Shown here one piece after another: positions 56,928 to 64,000 of a DNA stretch of 64,000 bases (position 1 is the first letter of the stretch; the number at the start of each line of letters is the position of its first letter). The notes below the pieces were generated by a model. The model did not search any database. It was given only the letters and a program-made list of their open reading frames with translations, and was not told the DNA's origin. This DNA comes from Candidatus Manganitrophus sp. (GTDB taxonomy: Bacteria > Nitrospirota > Nitrospiria > SBBL01 > Manganitrophaceae), in contig CP114561.1 in assembly GCA_028865235.1 (NCBI GenBank), positions 2,872,001-2,936,000 of the forward strand. The letters are read 5' to 3'. The position numbers and the translations under genes are program-made.

Positions 56928-59272
56928 ATGCAATTCCAGCCACTGCTGTTGTTCGTTTTCTTGCTCCTTGCCGCGTGCGGCAGCGGAGGAGGGGGGGGGA
57001 GATTGGGGCTCCGACCGTTTCAGAAACGACTCCTCCGAATCAGGCGACGAATGTCGGGGTTGATTCTCATATCACTGCCAAGTTTTCTTCATCGATCGAT
57101 CCGGTCACGGTGAATGACAAGACATTCATCGTGATCGATATGACCGGAACAGTCGACTATCGCGATAAAACAGCGATTTTCACCCCTTCCTCCCCCTTCG
57201 AGAGGGGAAGGCGGTACAACGCGATCCTCACCACCGGGATCAAAGACCTCGACGGCATTCCCTTTCATCCAACTTCACCTGGGCCTTTGAAACGGAGGGT
57301 GGTCCCGATACAACCCCTCCTTCGATTGAGGCGACCGTTCCAAGGGACCAAGCGAACGAGGTATCCTCCACCTCTTCGATCCGGGTTGTTTTCTCGGAGC
57401 CGATCGATTCCGCCAGCATTCATGAAGGGACTTTTTCGTGAACGGAGGGGTCACGGGGACCTATAGTTATGACGAGCCGAATCGAACGGCGATATTAATT
57501 CCCTCGCGGCTTTCTTCTTCGGCCGTGATCACAGTCACTGTGACAAGGGGCGTGACCGATCTGGCCGGAAATCCATTGGAGAGCGACTTTACCTGGTCTT
57601 TTACGACTGCCTCCGGCTCCGACCGGACCCCTCCCCGCATCATTACGAAAACCCCCGGCGAGAACGCCCAGAACATTTCAGTCAACAGCAACATCTCGGC
57701 GACTTTCGATGAGGATATCGATCCGGCGTCGCTTCAGTCTCATTTTATTTTGACGGGACCCTCCGGAGAGGAGATTCCGGTCCGCCTCTCGTATAATGTG
57801 GGATCGAGCACGGCGACCCTTGATCCGGAGGCCGATCTGGCGTTCGACACGAGGTATCAGGTCTTTATAAGGGGAGGGGTTAGAGATTTGAGCGGCAATG
57901 CCACCTCTTCGGATGTCAGCTGGTTTTTCACCACCGGCCGGGCCCCTGATATCACCCTTCCCGTGTTGACTGAACAGCAGCCGGGAGGGGACGGCGTGCC
58001 GGTCAGAAGCTTGATCACGGTCACTTTCAGTGAACCGGTCAAACCTGAAACATTGAGCGGAAACTTTATCGTCAGCAGCAATCAGGGGAGCCTCCCCGGC
58101 CAGATCAGCTACGATGCCCGCTCCCTCCAGGCGTTCTTCAACCCCTCCGGGCCGAGGCTGGAGTACAACACCACTTATACCGTTCTTCTCACGCAGGGAA
58201 TCGAAGACCTCGCCGGGAACCGCCTCACGCAGGTCAGTTGGACATTCACCACAATCGATCCCCCGCGTCTGGAGGAGATGTCTCCCGCCGGGCAGGGGGT
58301 CTCGACCGATCCACCTCCTCCCATCCGGGCCGTCTTTTCTCGCGAGATGAGAGGGAGCAGCATCACTCAGAGCAGCTTTCAGGTTGTTCGTGTCGACCCG
58401 TTCACCCAACAGGGGGTCACCGTTCCCGGGTCGATTTCCTATGCCAATGCGATTGCGACCTTTACCCCGAACATTCCTCTCTCGGACAACACCCTTTACC
58501 GGGTGACCGTCACGACGGGGGTCGAGGATGCCAATGAAAACCCGCTTCCTGCGGAGGTGACTTGGACCTTTCAAACGGCGGCCCCGCCCGATCCGGCGCC
58601 GCGCGTCGCTTCGACGGCGCCGGCCAATGGAACCGTCGACGTTTCAGTCAATATTTCGGGTCTCTCCGCTCAATTTATGCGGCCGATCGATCCCTCGAGC
58701 CTTCTGGGCCAATTTGAGGTGCGGGAGACGAACGGGGTCTGCTGTCTGCCGAGGAGAATAGAATACGACGCCGACCAGCAACGGGCGATGTTGGTCTTCA
58801 CCGGAGGACCGCTGGCATACAATACCTCCTATACGGCGGTGCTCGGGGCGGGGATTCGATCCACCTCCGGGATGCCGATGGGGAGTGACTTTGTCTGGAC
58901 CTTTACCACCGAGGCGGCCCCCGACGCCACACCCCCTTCGGTGACGGGGGCGATCCCACCGACGGCGCTCGCGAAGTTCCGGCGACCGATCTCTCCGGGC
59001 AGCCGTTTCAGATCCGCGTCGATTTCAGCGAGCCGATTCTCTCTTCCACGGTGACCGCCGCAACGTTTGTCGTGAGGAGAGTCGAGTCGGAGTTCGATAA
59101 ACCGGAAATCTCCGGGACCCGTCGAACGGAATCATCCTCTCTCTTTTTCGTCCCTTCCTTCCCTTACGATCCAGGAAAGACGTATGAGGTGACCCTGACC
59201 ACCGGGATCACCGATCTGGCCGGAAACCCCCTTCCATCCGATGTTGTTCGGTCGCTCACGACGGCGCCGTAA
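56928..59272 (+). CDS. Multi-Ig-domain (Big_5) lipoprotein (four frameshifts)
   Basis: Large exported protein of about 780 residues. The signal has lipobox LAAC (Cys about 17) followed by a glycine run, where the first indel (about 56995) lies. Six to seven repeated Ig-like domains follow, each ending with a DLAGN-type turn and a W-x-F-x-T strand (for example DLAGNPLESDFTWSFTT). Further breaks are near 57262, 57436 and 58965; each is cured by one base. This is the SbsA/Big_5 type found in surface adhesins. It has no enzymatic domain. ATG 56928 lacks a clear Shine-Dalgarno sequence. Confidence 0.78.
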
Positions 59273-59444
59273 AAGCTTTCCATGCCGGGGTGCGGTCGCC
59301 GTTTCTTCCAGACGCTTGTTCCCTTATACTTCGTAGCTATTGATTTTAATCGATTTTTATGGACGCTGTCTCCTCCATGATCCCCCTTTGGCTTGACAGT
59401 CCCCCGATCTTCTGTATAATGAACCCCCATTTCTGGCGAGGGGG

Positions 59445-60523
59445 ATGGAACGCTATCGATCTTGGTTGGCGTTGAAACGGGTGACCGGCGTTGGGAACGT
59501 CCTCTATCGACGGCTGCTCGACAGATTCAAGACGCCCGACGCGATCTTCGCCGCAGGTGAAGAGGCGCTTCAGACGGTGGCCGGGGTTTCCTCGACCTTG
59601 CCAAGGCGATCTGCTGTTTTTCCGCGTTCGATCAGGTGGACCGTGAGATTGAGAAGCTCGATGCGTTGGGGGTGACGCTCCTCTCCCTTCAAGATCCCGA
59701 TTATCCGCCGCTGCTTGCGGCGATCTATGATCCTCCCCCGTTTCTCTATGTGAAGGGAGACCCTCAAACCGCCAATCCCTATCCGGTGGCGGTGGTCGGA
59801 AGCCGGCGGGCGAGTCACTATGGGAAGACCGTGGCCGAACGGCTCAGCCGGGAGTTGGCGGAACAGGGGGTGACGATCGTGAGCGGCTTTGCGAGGGGGA
59901 TCGACACCATCGCCCATCAGGCCGCTCTGGCGGCGGGGGAGAACGATCTCGGTGCTCGGTTGCGGGATCGACCAAATTTATCCCCCCGAGCATCGGTCGC
60001 TCTCTGAGGAGGTCGCCGAGCAGGGGCTCATCCTTTCCGAGTTTCCGCTGGGAACGCCGCCGGATGGGCGCAACTTTCCTCAGCGGAATCGGATCATCAG
60101 CGGGCTCTCGCTCGGCTGTCTTGTCGTCGAAGCGACCCTGGAGAGCGGATCGCTGATCACCGCCCGGTGTGCTCTTGATCAGGGGAGAGAGGTCTTTGCC
60201 ATCCCGGGGTCGATCCTCTCCGAGACCACGGCAGGAACCCACCAGCTCATCCGATCGGGGGCCAAACTGGTCGAGCGGGTGGAAGATATTTTGGAAGAGA
60301 TCCTCCCTCAGGTAAGGAGGGTCCAAAGAGAATCGGCCTTTGCCCCTGTGCTGGAGGGGGAGGAGAAAAGCTTTATGATCTCTTGGGTTTCGAGCCGAAG
60401 CACATCGATCAGCTGATCCATGAAAGTACTTTATCCATTGCTGTCGTCTCCGGTTTGCTCCTGGCGTTGGAGCTGAGGGGAATCGCCCGCCAACTCACCG
60501 GAAAGTTTTATGTTAGAATATAA
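59445..60523 (+). CDS. dprA: DNA processing protein DprA (three frameshifts)
   Basis: Binds incoming single-stranded DNA and loads RecA during transformation. The N-terminal SAM-like part has LALKRVTGVGNVLYRRLLDRF; the Rossmann domain has VVGSRRAS, SGFARGIDTIAHQAAL, VLGCGIDQIYPPEH, FPQRNRIISGLSLG and ALDQGREVFAIPGS. Breaks are near 59590 (C), 59945 (G run) and 60365 (A run). After the last correction the C-terminal winged helix reads LYDLLGFEPKHIDQLIHES and the gene ends at 60523. Length about 359 residues. Precedes topA by 30 bp. Confidence 0.92.
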
Positions 60524-60553
60524 AGGAATCAAAGAAGGAAAGAGAGGCTCGTA

Positions 60554-62976
60554 TTGGCCAAAGCAGTGAAAAAGAAAACGGAATCGCGGAAGAAAAAGAG
60601 CGCGGATAAAGCGACGCTCCCCAGCAGCCTAGAAAATGGGGCGGCCACCGACGGCCCAGGAAAGGGAACCACCCGTCGCCCGGGGAAGAAGTCGGCCGCG
60701 AAGACGAAGTCGCTGGTGATTGTCGAGTCCCCTTCCAAAGCGAAGACGATTAAAAAATATTTGGGAAGGCAATTTGATGTCATGGCCTCGGTCGGCCATG
60801 TGAAAGACCTGCCCAAATCGAAGTTCGGCATCGATATCGATCACGATTTTGAACCGGAATATACCGTCATCAAAGGGAAAGCGAAGGTTCTCTCCGAGAT
60901 CAAAAAGGCGGCGAAGGAAGCCGATAAAATTTATCTCGCGCCCGACCCCGATCGGGAAGGGGAGGCGATCGCCTGGCATATTCAGCAGGAGCTTAAGTCC
61001 CGGAACGGGAATGTTTATCGGGTTCTTTTTAACGAGATCACCCAGAAGGCGATTCAACGTGCGATGGAGTCGCCCGGCGACATTGATATGAATCGGGTGA
61101 ACGCCCAACAAGCGCGCCGCGTTTTGGATCGAATCGTCGGCTATCGAATCAGCCCCCTTCTTTGGGAAAAGGTCCGCCGAGGTCTCTCCGCAGGCCGGGT
61201 CCAGTCGGTTGCGGTCCGTCTGATCTGCGAGCGGGAGGCGGAGGTCCTCGCCTTCGTTCCGGTAGAATATTGGAGCATCACGGCGAAGCTTCTGGGACCG
61301 AATCCCCCTCCATTCGTTGCCCGATTAATCCAGCGCGGGGGGCAGGCGATTGAGATGGGAAATGAGGCCGATGCGCAGGGGGTCCTCGAAGCGCTCCGTC
61401 CCCTTCCCTTTGTCGTCTCCAAGATTGAAAAGAAAGAGCGGAAGCGAAACCCGACCCCTCCCTTTACCACCAGCCGGTTGCAGCAGGAGGCGGTGCGCAA
61501 GCTTCATTTCACCCCTAAAAAGACGATGATGCTGGCGCAGCAGCTCTATGAAGGGGTCGAGACCCAAGCGGAAGGGGCGGTCGGTTTGATCACCTATATG
61601 CGAACCGACTCGGTCCGTGTCTCGCCTGACTTTCAGCAGGAGACGGCGGCGTGGATTCGCGGAAAATATGGAAACGAGTACGTTCCGGAGTCGGCCCCGG
61701 TTTATAAAAGCAAGAAGGGGGCGCAGGAGGGGCATGAGGCGATTCGTCCCACCTCGCTTGCGCGTGATCCCGAACAGCTGAAAGCCGATCTGACGAAGGA
61801 TCAGTATCTCCTCTATAAATTGATCTGGAACCGGTTTGTCGCCAGCCAGATGACCCCGGCTGTCTTCGACGTGACCCGGATCGATATCACCGCGGGGGAT
61901 TTCTTGCTGCGGGCCTCCGGAGCAATCATTAAATTCGCCGGCTTCTCTATCGTCTATATGGAAGGGAAAGAAGAAGGGATTCCGCAAGAGAAAAAGGAGG
62001 GAGAGGAGACGGAAGATGCCTCCGAAGAAGCGGTGATCCTGCCGGAGTTGACTGTCGGGCAGCGTCTGACCCTCCAATCGCTCGATCCGAAACAGCACTT
62101 TACACAGCCTCCCCCTCGTTACAACGAAGCGCTGCTGATCCACGATCTGGAAGAGAAAGGGATTGGGCGTCCCAGCACCTATGCTGCGATCATCTCGACC
62201 ATTCAGGATCGAAAATATGTCGAGAAGCGGGAGGCCCGTTTCTATCCGACCGAATTGGGAAAGGTGGTCAACGAGCTCTTGATCCAGCATTTTCCGGATG
62301 TGGTGAATGTCGAGTTCACCGCCCAGATGGAAAATGAGCTCGATGGAATCGAAGAGGGAGAAAAAGAGTGGGTTGAGACGGTCCGCGGGTTCTACGAGCC
62401 GTTCAGCAAAGAGTTTAATCGGGCGCAGGTCGAAATGCGGGATGTGAAGCGGGAAGAGACGCCGACCGACCTCACCTGTGAAAAGTGCGGCAAGCCGATG
62501 GTGATTAAATGGGGCCGCTTCGGCCGATTCATCGCCTGCTCCGGTTATCCCGACTGTAAGAACACCAAGGAATTTGCCGAGACCGCCAATGGGATCGAGG
62601 TGGTGGAGAAAGAGACCGCCACCAACGAGGTCTGTGAAAAATGCGGCAAGCCGATGGTGATCAAAAACGGCCGCTTCGGCCGCTTCATGGCCTGCTCCGG
62701 CTATCCCGAGTGTGAAAATACCAAGCCGATCAGCACCGGCGTCGCCTGCCCCGAAGAGGGGTGCGGCGGTGCCCTCATCGAAAAGCGAACCCGGCGGGGA
62801 AAGAACTTTTTCGCCTGCAATCGCTATCCCAAATGTACTTTTGCCCTCTGGGAGCGTCCTGTTCCCCGGGCCTGTCCGGAATGTAAGGCGCCGTTCCTTA
62901 TTGAACGGCGCGAACAGGGGGCGGGATGAAGGTGGTCTGCCGAAACGAGGGGTGCGGCTTCGAAGATGCCGGTTGA
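60554..62976 (+). CDS. topA: DNA topoisomerase I (3' frameshift)
   Basis: Type IA topoisomerase that relaxes negative supercoils. A 50-residue Lys-rich N-terminal extension precedes the Toprim domain (VIVESPSKAKTIKKYLG, DPDREGEAIAWH). The nucleophile Tyr is in LITYMRTDSVR. Three C-terminal Cys4 zinc fingers are clear (CEKCGKPMVIK twice, CPEEGCGG). The raw frame stops at 62929 within a fourth; adding one G at about 62925 gives GMKVVCRNEGCGFEDAG and a stop at 62974, completing that finger and about 807 residues. TTG start. Confidence 0.95.
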
Positions 62977-63007
62977 TTTTATCGCGTTCCTTCCCTTAGA
63001 ATAACCC

Positions 63008-63113
63008 AACGTTATTCATTCAACGTGAATCATTAAGCGTAAGAGAAAAATAACTCCTTCGTTACCGCTCTGTCTATTTTTGCGTTGAACGAATAACGAT
63101 TCACATTTAACGT
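63008..63113. repeat. AT-rich inverted repeat, copy 2
   Basis: CGTTATTCATTCAACG (63010-63025) pairs with CGTTGAACGAATAACG (63083-63098), 15 of 16 bases. It shares the ATTCGTT/AACGAAT and GTGAATC words with copy 1 at 47253. It fills the gap between topA and trmFO. Confidence 0.65.
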
Positions 63114-63130
63114 CTTTTAAGGATTAATGC

Positions 63131-64000
63131 ATGTCTGAAAAAAAACTCATCGTCATCGGCGGAGGCCTGGCCGGTTCCGAAGCGGCTTGGCAGGCGGCGC
63201 ACCGAGGGGTTTCCGTCGTCCTCTACGAGATGCGGCCGGTCCGTCCGACCCCGGCCCACAAGACCGGAAATCTTGCAGAGCTGGTCTGCAGCAATTCGCT
63301 CGGCTCGCTCGACCCGAACAGCGCCCCCGGTCTTTTGAAAGAAGAGATGCGACGGCTCGGGTCGTTGATTATCCGGGCCGGCGAGGCGGCGCGTGTTCCC
63401 GCCGGGGCGGCGCTGGCGGTCGATCGGGAGATCTTCTCGCAGCAGATCATGGAGGCGATCCGAAATCACCCTAAAATTACCGTCTTGCACGAAGAGGTGA
63501 AGGAGATCCCGGCGGACGGGGTCGTCATCATGGCGACCGGCCCGCTCACCTCCGACGCATTGGGAGAGTCGCTTCGCAGCCTGACCCGGTCCGATTATCT
63601 CTATTTCTTCGATGCCATCTCCCCAATCATCGACGCGGAGAGTATCAACGATGAGATCACCTTCCGCGCCTCCCGTTACGACAAGGGGGAGACGACTACC
63701 TCAACTGCCCGATGGATGAGGCGCAATATAATGCCTTTTATGATGCATTGATGTCGGGCGAAAAGGTCGAGGCGAAAGAGTTTGAAAAGGTTCCCTACTT
63801 CGAGGGATGTCTTCCGATCGAGGTACTGGCGGAGCGGGGACGGTTGACCCCGGTCTTCGGTCCGATGAAGCCGGTCGGTCTGGTGAATCCCAAGACCGGG
63901 AAAGAGCCGTTCGCCGTCGTTCAGCTGCGGGCGGAGAACCAGTTCGGAAGCTGCTACAACATGGTCGGCTTCCAGACCAAGCTGAAGTGGCCGGAGCAGA
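63131..64000 (+). CDS. trmFO: tRNA m5U54 methyltransferase TrmFO, N-terminal part (one frameshift)
   Basis: FAD- and folate-dependent enzyme that makes 5-methyluridine at tRNA position 54. The N-terminus has [15 protein letters not shown], then [21 protein letters not shown] and [10 protein letters not shown] is missing near 63686; correction gives [24 protein letters not shown] and, further on, [16 protein letters not shown] and FGPMKPVGL. It runs off the right edge with no stop. The dprA-topA-trmFO order is common in bacteria. AAGGA precedes the ATG. Confidence 0.93.

Overview
The window looks like chromosome from a GC-rich, Gram-negative-type bacterium. Several secreted proteins carry lipoboxes, and a mreBCD-mrdA-rodA elongation locus sits beside a large dcw cluster. 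A complete Pup-proteasome operon is also present. Outside Actinobacteria such operons are known mainly from Nitrospirota, so a Nitrospirota-like lineage is my best guess. That is an inference from gene content, not from a search.

Layout. 1-2.5 kb (minus strand): a sulfur-carrier cysteine operon made of a CysO/ThiS-like carrier, a CysK/CysM synthase, a MoeB-like activating enzyme and the start of threonine synthase. 3.0-21.3 kb (plus): the dcw cluster, mraZ-rsmH-ftsL-ftsI-murE-murF-mraY-murD-ftsW-murG-murC-murB-ddl-ftsQ-ftsA-ftsZ, with a consensus promoter and phased MraZ boxes in front. 21.3-26.5 kb: pgeF, yggS, proC, yggT, divIVA, a HicB-like gene, yggU and a small transpeptidase. 26.6-38 kb: accessory genes, namely a Fur-box-controlled Com-like zinc ribbon, a cupredoxin lipoprotein, a ferritin-like protein, a GH123/DUF4091-type protein, lemA with two TPM-domain genes, a Ycf48-like propeller lipoprotein, another lipoprotein and a receiver-domain protein. 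38-39.8 kb: thiS-thiG-thiE. 40-46.4 kb: arc-dop-pup-prcB-prcA-pafA, followed by an M23 peptidase, an unknown gene and a PilZ protein. 48.3-56.7 kb: a SurA_N protein (minus), an RDD protein, mreB-mreC-mreD-mrdA-rodA and rng. 56.9-64 kb: a multi-Ig lipoprotein, dprA, topA and the start of trmFO.

The dominant technical feature is about 40 single-base frameshifts, nearly all in homopolymer runs. They interrupt essential genes (murE, murF, mraY, murD, murG, murC, mreB, mrdA, rodA, dprA and others). In most cases adding or removing one base restores a full-length family protein, so I read them as assembly indels and annotate whole genes across them. Two apparent fusions (TPM-TPM and mrdA-rodA) have the same cause.

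The most interesting biology is the Pup-proteasome operon, whose Pup already ends in Gly-Gly-Glu and whose GGE codons double as the prcB ribosome binding site. Also notable are two sulfur carriers with residues beyond the Gly-Gly terminus, a Fur-controlled structured leader in front of a Com-like gene, and two families of dispersed palindromic repeats.
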